64,000 nt of DNA from Paracyclopina nana (GCA_019096065.1 JAGUCH010000001.1:15314001-15378000), one strand, 5' to 3'; positions 53,001 through 64,000 are shown, counted from the first letter of the stretch. The notes: generated by a model not told the origin, from the sequence alone. Numbers and translations: made by a program.

Positions 53001-54671
53001 TGTTTTTAAAGTTCCCAGGAATGGCTCAACTATTCTCCGAAATTCTTTATTTGGCGTTTTTGAATGATAATAGGTGATTTAATGGACGCGGGGCATTTTA
53101 GTGAAACTGGCAATATTCTGTTTTCTCCCCTTGCTAGCTCACTCGATTGGTAGTAGCTCTCGTTTTCCATCCAAATGTGGTGGAGATTTAATCAAGATTT
53201 CATAGGTTGGAGGTCATTTGACCTCGGAATTGCTCTCCATTTCTCTTTTCAATTTCCAATGCGGTACCAATCTCGCGTTGGGTCATTTTTTGCCCGGTTT
53301 ATCATGGACTTTTTTCTAGGCTAGCCATGCTACCCCAAAGGATTCTCTTGCCTCCTATAGTACCATGAGCCACCAAGAAATAGCCAAGGAAATTTGGTTC
53401 GCGAGTCAATAGAGTTCAGCTACAAAAAGCATCCTGACAAATCGCCCATGACGAGCAATTTTTTAAAGGACAGCAGCTGCTTTCGTTTGCCTTAGTCAAG
53501 TATGCTTCATGCTTAATTTGAGCGCTAAGAAGCAGGGAAAAAAGTCGGACAGTTTTGTGATAAATCGCTTTATTATTTCAACATTATATCGGCAATAGTT
53601 CTCTGTTGAAGGGAAATACTCAGCATATTGCCGCTTAGGAAAACTACTTAGGGGTTAGCCTCATTTTCACATGCAAATGCTCCATTTTCCCATGATGAAG
53701 GAACGAAGAAAAGGGATTCATTCCGTTTCCTGCTGATTTAAATGCAACATCACATGCGTGTAGCATTATCTGTTGCGGACATCTAAATCTTGCTTGATAT
53801 GGATTGGCCCCAGTTTTTAGGTTGTTGTGGCTAAAGTTTAATTTCCGGACTAGGGACATTTCTGTGGGATTTGGAAAACGTGACATAGACAGCAGCAGCC
53901 TCCTTGGCCTCCTCAGCTTTCTTTTCCATCTCAGCCAGGTTTTTTCTGGACATTCGTTATCATCTTTTTCGGAGCACACTGGTGCAGCTTTGAGGCTCGC
54001 CATTTCAAATATATCTGTTGGAAAGCTTAACTATGCTTGCAGGGAGCCCAATTGAAATTGCCTGGTATGTACAGGAAGTGTCCATTTTTTATTGTGGCCG
54101 ACCAGTGTGCATCAGTGTATACACATTGAGGCAGCTCGTGGTGTCCTGTTAGTGGCAAGCCAGCCCAGCCTCAGACAGTAGTTTTTCTTTTTGAATGAGC
54201 AACTCAGAAAAAGTGCAAGTCTTTAGACCATGACACAAGATAGATTAGTTCATTAGCAACTCCTGCCATGTATGGTGTACACCCCCATATTGGGATCCTT
54301 TTTCCTCCTTGATGCTAGTTCAAAGTCCCAAGGGATGAGATGATCAAAAATGAAGAAAAAGCTCTCAACTGTGGTCAGCTGGAGGCAAGCAGTCGTATTT
54401 TTTTGGGGTTAAAAGGAATTTTATGTATCCTCTCGCAAAAGTTATGGCTGAGAATGGTGCTTTACTGGAAAAGAGAAAGCAGCTTTCCTCCCCTTTTCAT
54501 CCATCCTTTTTAGGCTTTATTTATATCCTTTATGGTCAGTATCTTCAAAGGCTTTTTGGACGTCACACAACTCTGCTTTCTCTGGATGGTCCTCTCGACT
54601 GGCCAGGCCAAATGGTTGCAGGAGTTAGTATATTTATATGGCAATATATCTAGCAACGAAGGGGAGTTGCT

Positions 54672-54706
54672 TTCTTCTCCTCCTTCTCCTTCTTCTTCTT
54701 CTTCTT
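54672..54706. repeat. CTT/CTC trinucleotide tract
   Basis: A pyrimidine-only run of TTC and TCC units in the intergenic region between spalt and smco4. The open frames crossing it are serine-rich artefacts. Confidence 0.85.
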
Positions 54707-55977
54707 CGCATTTGACGCTCAGAATTTTTTATGCTAGAGCCCCTTTTAATCTCAACTCAATTATGGTGTGTTACCAAGCACAGCTTCAACGGATTAATTC
54801 ACCTCCTTCTAAAATGCGTGAGTGTTCTTGTAACTCTTCAGCAAACAGAGAATCACCAAAATAACCGCTCCGGAAGAAATACCCATCATGCATGATGATA
54901 TACTATGTGTGTGTGTGCCTATTTCCAAGACTGTTTACCCGCACTTTATGACGTCTATTTGTCGACCAGACAAAATTGGTATTATCCGTGGCCCCAAGTG
55001 ATATTGGTTATTTTGATTGCTCTCAACAGAAATGGAAAATGGTCAAACGTAGAAACACATTGCGCTGGCCCATTTCACCTCCCATTTATTTTGTTTGTAG
55101 TAGTAAGTGGAACTCCGATAAAAAAGATAAAGAACCAAGCGGGTCCGGTCATCTGCATGCATACTTTTCAACCAGAGGTCGCTAGCTTCCATACTTGCGG
55201 GCAGCACGGCAGCCCGGGCTGGCTTGGCAGGCGGTAAAACTAATCCTAATAAACTTACTTCCCTGGCCTTTTTTTCTGCAGCCTTGCGAAAAAAAGCATG
55301 GGAAACCAGATGAGAAGGGGCGTTAGTTAGCTTAAAGTTGATTACTTCAACCCAAGGTGGAAAAAATCTTGACAAGTCGAGAGAAACGTACCAAAAGCGG
55401 GAGCATTTTTCTGTGACCATTCATTATGCTCACAGCCCAGTGGCAGATTTATAGCTTTGCACGCAAAACAGTTTGCTGGCCGCACCCTGAAGTGAAGATA
55501 CCCATCCAGAAATGATATGGCCACCCCAAAACTTGTCTATCTGTGCCCCTGTCCACCTTAATTATTGCTCATTTTGGGCAGAAGTGAAAAAAACCTTTTC
55601 TCTTTTGCCTCATTCCCAAAATAAAACGATCCATTTGAATTGCGTATTCAAATTCAAAATACGGAACGAATGAATGCTGTATACAATTCAAAATTCGTCA
55701 CATTCGTAATGGCGAAAGTATTCATACATTTGTGAATTCGTCAATATAACAGCTCTCCCCGAATGTTGCACAGAATTGGATTCGATTTTTGGGGACATAA
55801 TGCAAGTGGACATCTGACATTGGACAGCAGTTGTTATTGTTACAGACCATTGTCTTTATAATTTCGAGGGGGTCAGTGAGCATCTGAGCAATCACATTAA
55901 TATTTAGATAGAAGTTCAGTAAGCTTCCGTGGCGAGGAGAAAGCAGTAATCGCCATTATCCAAAGAGCGTGCCCAAG

Positions 55978-55989
55978 CGCGCGCGCGCG
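55978..55989. repeat. Short GC dinucleotide tract
   Basis: A short alternating GC run ending in GTATAC, about 800 bp upstream of the smco4 TATA box. It is similar to but shorter than the tract upstream of spalt. Confidence 0.8.
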
Positions 55990-56814
55990 TATACACCGAC
56001 TAATTGGACATCTGATCGATCGGTTGATTGATCACAATGGTCATTAGACAAGATCAGGTTGCGCAATGATGCTACAAACTATATGTATTTATTATTGCCG
56101 CTAATATGCTTTCACACTTCAAATCTTAGCTAAGCGGATTACTTAGCGGCATTTCGCGGTGCGTTCATTTGGCAGCAAATGTTGGAACTTGCACGCTTGC
56201 TGCCAGATTCTGGTTTTGTTGCTCCATGACTTTTCACCTTGGAAGACTTGGGCATTTTCTTCTTCAAATAATACATGGGAGACAAAGAGGCTCGATCTTG
56301 GGTAAAGCTCCCAAGGGAGCACAACTCGACATAGATTATGCAAAATAGCCATGGTTCACGCGATCCCCTTCTAAATAGCAGAATAGGAATTCCATAGGGA
56401 GGATATTAGACCTCACTAGCATATAGCAGTGGAGTAATTTGATAAATCGATTTATCTAGGGAATTTCACAGCTCATGGCTCTTTTATCTGATAATCATCT
56501 ACACAATATGGATCAACTTTTCTAGCGCAGGGGATGTGTGTACAGTCCGATTTGCTGGCATAGCGCAATTTTGACAATTAGTTTGACCAATTATCAGAGT
56601 TTTTTTAATAGCACAGACAGAAAGTAAAGCGTTTTTTTATTTATCTTCATTTTTTTTATAAGTTATCCATAATAATATTCCCTAATATGCTTTTAATAGT
56701 AAAAATGAGGGAAACGCAGGTAGATGTCGCTGCGCATTGCGGTGAAAGTTCCGTTGTAGCTCGAGCGCCATCTGTAGTCGAAAAATAAAAGTTGGCTGAT
56801 TTGGCAGTGCAGCG

Positions 56815-56822
56815 TATATAAA
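56815..56822 (+). promoter_or_regulatory. TATA box of smco4
   Basis: TATATAAA lies 153 bp before the smco4 start codon, at a typical distance for a short 5' UTR. No perfect initiator sits exactly 30 bp downstream; TCATTC at 56859-56864 is somewhat far. A GCGCCATCTGTAG motif lies about 40 bp upstream of the TATA box. Confidence 0.6.
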
Positions 56823-56904
56823 CAACAACAACTGACAAGTCTACCTGATGCTTGGAAATCATTCCACGTTGACATTTGTTCAGAGATAACTACACCATCC
56901 TTGG

Positions 56905-56962
56905 GTAATTTCGAACTTAATTTAAGATTCATCTAAAAGTTGAAAACGTTGATTTTGCATAG
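56905..56962 (+). other. Possible 58-bp intron in the smco4 5' UTR
   Basis: A GTAATT donor and a TTTTGCATAG acceptor bracket 58 bp just before the start codon. The size is close to the shortest spalt introns (68 and 86 bp). Vertebrate SMCO4 also has its coding sequence in one exon after non-coding 5' exons. Splicing is inferred from motifs only. Confidence 0.3.
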
Positions 56963-56974
56963 GCAATCTGCACA

Positions 56975-57157
56975 ATGAGGCAACTTAAGGGGAAAGTGAA
57001 GGAAAGTGCTAGGGAGAAGAAAGAGAGGAAAAAGGAGTTTATGGAAAACAAGGAGAAACTGTTCACTGTGGCCCTGCCAGTTATGGGAGCTGTCTTCTTA
57101 CTGGTTGTGGTCTTTGTGTACATGAGCACCAGACCTCAGTCAGTCATTGAGGGCTGA
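56975..57157 (+). CDS. smco4: SMCO4-family single-pass membrane and coiled-coil protein, 60 aa
   Basis: This complete single-exon coding sequence runs ATG to TGA. It opens MRQLKGK, the family's invariant start, followed by a strongly charged Lys/Glu/Arg helix at residues 8-28 (the short coiled coil). One hydrophobic segment spans about residues 30-50 and ends in VVVFVYM, followed by a short tail containing STRP. Vertebrate SMCO4 is 59 residues with the same order and the same VVFVYVATRP-like end. The start has an excellent context (CACAATG). A TATA box lies 153 bp upstream and a poly(A) signal 183 bp downstream. Known members are small membrane proteins of poorly defined function, so I assign no activity. 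Lacking a cleavable signal peptide, it is probably anchored by the membrane segment with the charged N-terminus cytosolic. It lies about 19.5 kb upstream of spalt, transcribed divergently. Confidence 0.93.
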   Translation: MRQLKGKVKESAREKKERKKEFMENKEKLFTVALPVMGAVFLLVVVFVYMSTRPQSVIEG

Positions 57158-57339
57158 AAATTGAGCATTTGACAAAAACTTCTGCTCTCCTTGGATGGCT
57201 GTGATCATCAAATCATAAAAAACTTCATCGACCATCACAAAAAAATGTCATTGTTTTTCTTTTTCATGTCTTTATACTTGTTACAAAAGCCTTTTTTTCG
57301 GCCTTAAAATTGTCCAAGGAAGCTGCAAAAATAAGAAAA

Positions 57340-57345
57340 AATAAA
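57340..57345 (+). terminator. Poly(A) signal of smco4
   Basis: AATAAA lies 183 bp after the smco4 stop codon, followed by a T-rich stretch. This gives a short 3' UTR of about 200 nt, consistent with a compact gene. Confidence 0.7.
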
Positions 57346-57933
57346 GCTTTTTTTATCCTACTGTTTCATCTATTTGAAATCATTTTTGTTCTTGGCATAA
57401 AAAAATACATTTAGGCGCTATTTAAGTTCATTTCATGCTATGATCTATTTAAATAGCGTGAGTATACAAAAAAGGACTAGGCCATATTGTCTGAAACAGC
57501 TCTTGCTTAGAAAGATATTTAAGTAGTCGGATATTTTAAGGGAAAAGTCTCGCAACCTTTTGCCTCATCTTTAAAGGTGATGTTAAGCTGAATAATCGTG
57601 ATCATGTCATACTAAGCCATCAAGTTTTTTGTGCAACGCAGTTGTGTATGAAAAGAACAATGTGAAAAGGAAGGCAAAGTCTTCTGCAAGGATCATTGAT
57701 ATTTCTGGCTCGTAGTGCAAATCTTCTTTATGCTATTATTTTTTCCTGTCAAAAGCAAGGGGAAAAAGTTGAGCCAAATCCAGGGCGAAAGTTTTGGGCC
57801 ATACATCCTTGCAATTCGCAATGAGTCTGGGAATTTGCGAAACCTTTATTTGCCCTTCCTGAAATTCACATGAAGCAAAGAATTTCAGGTCAACTAAAAA
57901 TGCAATCACCATCGTCGTCGTCTAGCAGTCAAA

Positions 57934-58087
57934 AGCCCGGTTCCAACACGGAATATCAGCTTAGTGCAGTTCGGTAAACCAGTTAAGTCAGGTCGAGCTG
58001 AGCGCGCGAGCTAGCTTCGACCTGACTATGCTAAAAAGTCAAGTTACTTCTCTTGACTATGCTGATTTTCCTTGTTGGAACCGGGCT
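57934..58087. mobile_element. Foldback MITE, copy 2 (downstream of smco4)
   Basis: This 154-bp element has the same termini as the copy at 27733 (perfect 15-bp inverted repeat, AGCCCGGTTCCAACA) and the same central core GAGCTGAGCGCGCGAGCTAGC minus its first base. AAA flanks both ends. The inner stem sequence is different (AGTCAGGTCGA at 57986-57996 with its exact complement at 58017-58027) but lies at the corresponding position. It is non-coding, oriented like copy 1, and lies about 590 bp beyond the smco4 poly(A) signal. Confidence 0.85.
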
Positions 58088-61000
58088 AAAAATTTCGTTC
58101 ACAATCACAGGGGTCCAACATAAAACATCCTATCGTAAAACGCTTGTAAAATTCTCACTGCTGCTTCAGAAACTTATGTGACAAGTGTCAAAAGAGTCAT
58201 GACTCTTCATATTTTCCTCAGTAAATTACAAGGTTTTTCCTCTTTTTCCAGCTAGTCGAGCAGAATTTTTAGAAAACTAATTTAAGCCTTTTTTCTTCTT
58301 TTAAATTATCCTCTAATCCTTTTCCCATTTCCTCCTCTCTCTTTCTCTCCTATCTGGTATCCCTAAACATGGCTTGGCATCATTCTCCCCTTAAGCCAGC
58401 TTGTTAGTTATACCATACAACAAAATAAGAGCGCAGTAGCAGCAGTTGAGTATTGACATATTTCCCTTTATACCTCCCATATTTATTGCTTAAATGCCAA
58501 GGAATGCTCAAACAAAATAAGATCATGCAATGCGAAAAACTTGCATTAGGCTTAGAATAGAAAATGGTTCGAATATTGCAAAAACATGATACTTTTCGTT
58601 ATCTTTTTCGGAATCGGTACGATTGATTCTTGTGAGGAAAATTGTGGATTGAAAAGAGGAAGAGAATTATTGAAAATTATATGGAGCTCCCTGTAAGATT
58701 TGTTGGGTTGTCACACATATAATTGTGTCTCGTAGGCCCAAAGCTCGGTGTGAAATAAGTAAAGGTTGAGCTCATCCTGTTTATGAAGCTTCCAAAGTCA
58801 AATAAACCAAGTCATAAATTGAACAAACATGCTCACATGTTGAGCTAGTCTGTCTGCTTTAATATCTCATCTTTATGCCCTGTTAGCCTTCAGAAAATAC
58901 CTATGAACGGTTCATGCGTAATTACTTTTCTTGACGTTAAAAAGGTGCTAAGAATGCACTATTTACTCTGGAATTTCCCCCCAGAAAGTGCATATGAATT
59001 TGCTCATATTTCTCCTCACTTTGTGGCCTACTATCTGTCTTTCTTTAAAGAAAGCAGGTCATAAAACAGTCAGGTGAGGGAGCAGTAATTTCAATTAAAC
59101 TGTGCACTTTGCACCATAAAGCAGATGACTTCTTGCACTAGTTTCTGCCGTATTTCAAAGCAGCATAGGAAGTGTAGCCAAAGCTATGTGGACTGTACTA
59201 TTTTAGCAGAACATAGCACTCGCTTCTTTGTAGTCTTTTGCCATTTGAAAATCTGTCAATAGTGCAGGATTTTGACAAGAATGATGTGTGCGTAGCAGAA
59301 GCAGAGCTCTGTTGTTTTTCGCATAGGAAAGTTTTGCCAGCATGACATTTCACCCTTGGGGCTTGAATCACTAGGAAAAATACAGTACCAACATTACGTA
59401 GATGTACAGGCCCTCTGGTGGCAACGGATGGAAAACACGTGGTGTGTATTATGATACGAAGAAGCTCTTGAGGAGGGCATATAGTAATTTCGGTGCATAA
59501 CTTCCAAGCAGTGGAGTGGGTTATAGTTTGGGGCTTCTCTAAAACCTCTTATAATTTTGAAGATACCTGAGCTGGAGCTTGGAAACTCAAGTTCCGCGCA
59601 AACTTTTCTTCTTTGTCTCTTTTCCAATAAAGGGAAAGACTACTGCTATTCTGCTGATGTTAGGAAAAGCAATTCCTCATTTTGCATGGGTCACAAACTT
59701 TGTTTTTTACTTCATCTGTTAGCTCGCGTCTGAAGCTCATTTGAGTTGCAACAAAATGTATGAGTGCAGAGTAGCAGTCGTTGTAGCCTATCCAAATATC
59801 AGGCTTGACAGCGAGCTTTTTTCGTATTACAGGAGGGACTTACACATAATGTGCGATTTAGCAAACTTTTTTCATCCCAAGTCCTTTCTTCAGGAGCAAA
59901 ACTCGTCGTGGCCTGGATAGATATCCACTTATGCACATATGAGAGGGAAACATAATAACGCGTGACCGAGCCTGCACCTACTTAGGATTTCAACTTTCCT
60001 GCGATGCTGCACTTTTATTTTACCTCGCAAAGAACTATCTCAAAAGAAGGAAAGAACACTCCAATAATACTTCAACTCAACTGGGAGTCCCATGATATTT
60101 AGACTTAGAGTTACACCCTGTTGTGGTACATTTCTAGGTGATTGACGATTCGATGCGAGTCCCCATTCATAGCTGGTAGTATCCTTTAATACGGATTTCC
60201 GTATTAGTGATAGACCTTACACAGCCGCATACATATATAGGAGAAGTAGATTTGATTAATCACCCACAACCTAGCATATATAGGTGTAGTAAGCTGAAGG
60301 CGATGAAGGAGTGCGTGGATGGCAAAATGTCTAAGGCAAAATGTAAGTGCATGTGAGAATTGCAGTCTTCATGAATACAGCACCGCAGACTCAAAACTGT
60401 CCAAAAGTAGAAGGGAGGAACGTTGTGGCAAAAGGCTTTCAGAATGTCAAATTAGATTTATTCCACCATGAGGCAAATCGGGCCAAGAGGCGCGCGCTCG
60501 TTGTTTCTAAGGATATATATATATGTATTTGAAATCTGGCTTGAGCAGTTGCTTTTATCTTCGTCGTCCCGTTGAAGTCAAAGAAACTGAACTGATTGGC
60601 AAGGGACTGAAGTGGATCAGGAAAATACCTAGGAGACACAAAGAAGGAGAGGCCATTCCAAGGAAGAAACGAGAACAGACTACTTTTGCTTTAGCGAAAC
60701 ACAATCAACTTTTTCTGTAATATCAGCAAATACTACTATACTCTACTGTAGTATCCTGCTGCAGCGTTGGCGGTGGAGAAACTTTCCCTCAGTCCTTTTG
60801 GCCCCTTCCAAAACGAGATGGATACTTAGCAGAGCAGAGCCGGCTACTTTTTATTACTGGCTGACTCTACATAATTCAGAATCGGACACAAAAAGACGAT
60901 AAATGACAGAGAGTGATACAAATGGCCCCAAGCTTTTCTTCTTGGCTAAATGATGATTAAGATGAAGTCTTCTTTCTCTCCGTTTTTCGTAGTATTTATT

Positions 61001-62130
61001 CTGGCCAGGTGCATAATTCATTAGATTCACGCTCGCACGTCAACATTAGGCAAAACTTGAGAGCTCTCAGAAAGCAGCGAGAAGAAAAAACTTTTGGCCT
61101 GCTGTTGATAGACTTGTTATTGTTCAATGTAACGGCCAATCTTCTAGAAAAATCCTGTCATAATAGTACAAATAATACTCTCCCCTTTTCAACATTCAGG
61201 AAAATTAACTGGAATGATCCATCAAGCTTTCATACGTAAATACTCTACAATATCTGTGAAATATTACTGCACGTTAATTGTACGTGATATTTTGTACTGC
61301 AGCAAGGAGGAGAACTACACAGTTGCATGATTGTAGAAAAAAAGTAACAGCAAAGATTGATCTATACATTACTTGTGTTTATTGGTTGAACGCGAGATTC
61401 GCACGCAAAATGGCAGCTAGCAAATAAGCTATATCCCACTTACAGTATCTGTCGGCCAATGTTGGATCGAAGAAACACTTATCTACTTGGCAGCTTATAA
61501 TGAGGTACTAGAGGAGTAATAATTTGCCTTTTTACCCGCCAAACATTTGGATCACTTTTACAAGTTTCGCGGATTCCCTTGGCAATTTGCCTTTGATATA
61601 TACATTAGCTCCTAATGGAGTTTGCTTCGGCCTCTCTGGCGTTGTACCAATATTGCATCTTGGACATTTTCCCTTGGGACCTTTTTCTTGTGGGAAAAAT
61701 GGGCAAATAATAAATAAGCCCCCCACGCTGTTGAGGAGCCTGCCTAGTTATATGGGACGATAAGCTCCACCACAACATGATTTGGTATTCACAATCTTTA
61801 TATGGCCCATTTCACTTTTTGAAGCCAACTTTGACATGCTTTCACTCCTATGAAAAAGAAGAGGGTCCCATTTTGAGCCAGAGGGGAGCAGTATAATATG
61901 ATATTTGGCGATGGTCTCTTTGCCTGAAATTGTGGCTTGCAATTACTTCAACTTGCATCATTTCAAAATTGAGCTCGACAGCACTTTCTTTGATTTTGGT
62001 TCCTATCCTGCAGCAGCAAACTTGAGCTTATTGAACTTCATCTTGTGAATTTGAGATCAAAGATACTGCGGTTATTTTGTGTTGGTAATGCAGCTAGCTG
62101 TTACTTTTGTAATCAACTTCAAAGTTACAA

Positions 62131-62287
62131 TGGCTCATTATCTTCCGCGTCTTTGATCGTAGCATGGTTGCGGTTGTTATCGGTTGTTATCGGTTCTTAT
62201 TTACTGACGAGGTTGCGATGTCAGTAAATAAGAAGCGATCACAACCGTAAGCATGCCACGATCAAAGACGCGGAAGATAATGAGCCA
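62131..62287. repeat. Long near-perfect inverted repeat (hairpin)
   Basis: The left arm 62131-62208 and right arm 62220-62287 pair over 68 positions with five mismatches and an 11-nt loop. The outer 30 positions are perfect. The left arm carries one extra copy of a 10-bp unit (TTGTTATCGG), which accounts for the length difference. No clear target duplication flanks it. It could be a foldback element or the source of a hairpin RNA. Confidence 0.85.
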
Positions 62288-64000
62288 ATGTGTAGCAACA
62301 GCCTTTCTGCTAAAAAAGCGGCTCTCTTTCTTTCGCTAAGAAGAAGCTATCCGTGAAGTGCAAGTCAAAATGTTTTTTATGAATGAAACTATTTCTCCAA
62401 AAGGACATTTTGAACTACGCTGCCTTAAAAATGTTGAAGCGTTTCAATGCCGTACTGACCCGCCTTCAATGTAATTGCGCCTTGCTAGGTTAGACGTCAG
62501 CTGACGCAATCAACTTAACTTCTATCGGCGAAGATCGAAAACTGTCACGAAAACCAATTGAGCATCAGTTTTGACATGTTTTCGGAATTTTGAGCCTTAT
62601 TGTATTATGTGGAAGTTACTTTTGAGCGACATACTTGTGAATTCCATTTACATACATAATATGGTATGAAGTACATTGTCAAAGCCAAGATGATCTATAC
62701 TAATAAGGTGAGCTCTTACGGCAGCTGTACTGTTACTAATCGAGTGACTATGCTGTGGTAAGCTTCAAGACGAAATTTTAAGGTAGATCTGTGGATTTTC
62801 ATTATAGTTTTTGCAGTGGAAATCATATTTAATGCCAAAATCTCTTTTAAAAAGCCAGTAATTGTGATGGGCTAATTTTATTTTGGATTTGTCTGGTAGC
62901 GCTTGTGGGCATGTGAAAGGAGTACTCGCCGGCGCACAAGTTAAGCCAGATTTGCAGTTTGAATTTCCCGCATTTTTTAATGTTCTAGCGCAACTGCAGC
63001 GCCAACTAGGTGAGGACGAAAAAGCTTAATTTAGTTTCGTGATTAAATATGACTTAGTTCCGTCAGGATTGCTCGTTAGAGATAGCCCTGGTCAAAGCGA
63101 GAAGAGTGAGATGTTTCATGGAGCATAAAAATGTCAAGCTAGCTTGGCTTACTGGCCACTTTGGAGGTAAAAAATATGAGACACTTTTCCCACTTTCTCA
63201 GCCCAATTGGCTGAATTTGAAAAACTAATTTGTTGAATGCCCCCTCAAGGCTCAAGTACATTTTGGACATTCGGCAGCTTCTAACAAATGATGCTACGCT
63301 TTGGGAGCAAAAAACTTGTTGATGGGAATGCAGCTTTTTGCCTTTCTACCTGCAACGACAACAAATAGTTAATGCATTCCTTTTGTTCTGAGAGGATGTG
63401 ATCTGCATAAAATATGCTCCCCTTTCTTATCAACTGACAGCCTTACTTGCACGCCTGGATGGCTTGGACAATCTTCGGCCCTTTTTTACCCGGGATTTCT
63501 TCTTACGCAGAGAAAGAGAGAGAGAAGGATCAGAGAATCTCACGTGGTAAACAAGCCGAAAGCTGCGGTAGAAAGTGGCGGCCTGAATTTCTTATGAAAG
63601 TCAGAAATATGTATTAATAATACAGATTCAGCCAAACATATACGCGAGAAGATCTTTGACAAATGTTTAGGTTGTTGTTGCTGTGCACAAAAAAAATGTT
63701 TTCCTCCAGGCTAAACTTAAACTGCATAGTGTTGAGGCAAGTGATGTACACTAGTATCTCAACTTTCGGAAATGGAAAGCCCTTTTCCTCTTACAAATGG
63801 TGTCATCCACCAAACTTGAGAGATGAAAATGGCTGTGAAAAGACATTCTTTGAACTTGTCTTGTTCCAACAAAGTGGCAGCTAGCAAAGAAATTCAATAA
63901 CAAAGCCCGAGGTGCAGCCAGGATTGTCATAGTGTTTGTGCTATACCAGCAACAAATCCTTGTATGGGTTCTGGTGGGAAAATCGCAGATTGCTTCTCTC

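Larger units (their letters stand above)
38180..56764. other. Intergenic between spalt and smco4 (divergent), no gene recognised
   Basis: About 18.6 kb without a recognisable gene. The first part (about 38900-40000) is rich in CpG, with GCGCGC clusters at 39307-39332. The rest is AT-rich with scattered CA, GT and CTT simple repeats, the TTA-flanked element at 38633 and the GC block at 46973. The longest frames (39466-39798, 44426-44788, 50569-51012) show no known domain. Distal regulatory DNA of spalt is the natural interpretation. Confidence 0.65.
57361..64000. other. Intergenic downstream of smco4; no gene recognised
   Basis: AT-rich sequence with short open frames only. It contains foldback element copy 2 (57934-58087), a 9-bp-stem palindrome TAATACGGA/TCCGTATTA at 60187-60206 and the long hairpin at 62131-62287. 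The window ends without reaching another recognisable gene. Confidence 0.65.

Overview
The window is eukaryotic and most likely arthropod. The base composition is AT-rich, coding sequence is sparse, and one gene has GT-AG introns ranging from 68 bp to about 25 kb. The protein content fits an ecdysozoan, perhaps a crustacean, because very short introns sit beside one huge one. I could not fix the species from the sequence. Two genes can be supported.

Gene 1 is spalt (sal / SALL family), on the minus strand. Its six coding exons lie between 37428 (start codon) and 7414 (stop codon) and join without frame conflict into a 1440-residue protein. Exon 1 (37362-37428) is tiny and carries the SALL N-terminal MSRRKQAKP repression motif. 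It is separated by a 25.2 kb intron from a 3.5 kb main exon (8651-12118). That exon holds the glutamine-rich oligomerisation segment, the first zinc-finger pair and the zinc-finger triplet. Four short exons at 7414-8480 complete the last two zinc-finger pairs and the C-terminus. A candidate poly(A) signal lies at 6750-6755 and a candidate minus-strand TATA box at 38171-38178.

Gene 2 is a single-coding-exon micro-gene on the plus strand (56975-57157). It encodes a 60-residue one-pass membrane protein of the SMCO4 family, with a TATA box at 56815-56822 and a poly(A) signal at 57340-57345.

The rest is non-coding: about 6.7 kb downstream of spalt, the giant intron, about 18.6 kb between the two genes, and about 6.6 kb to the right. 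The large intron and flanks of a developmental transcription factor are the expected place for enhancers and insulators. I see CTCF-like motif matches, an over-represented TTTATGG/CCATAAA word, a recurring AGGTTGCGC word and several CpG-rich palindromes.

The most unusual structures are small non-autonomous foldback elements. Two copies of one family (27733-27887 and 57934-58087) share terminal inverted repeats and a central core. Their stem arms differ between copies yet remain complementary within each copy. A third, related element (38633-38844) is flanked by TTA duplications. A separate long, nearly perfect hairpin lies at 62131-62287.
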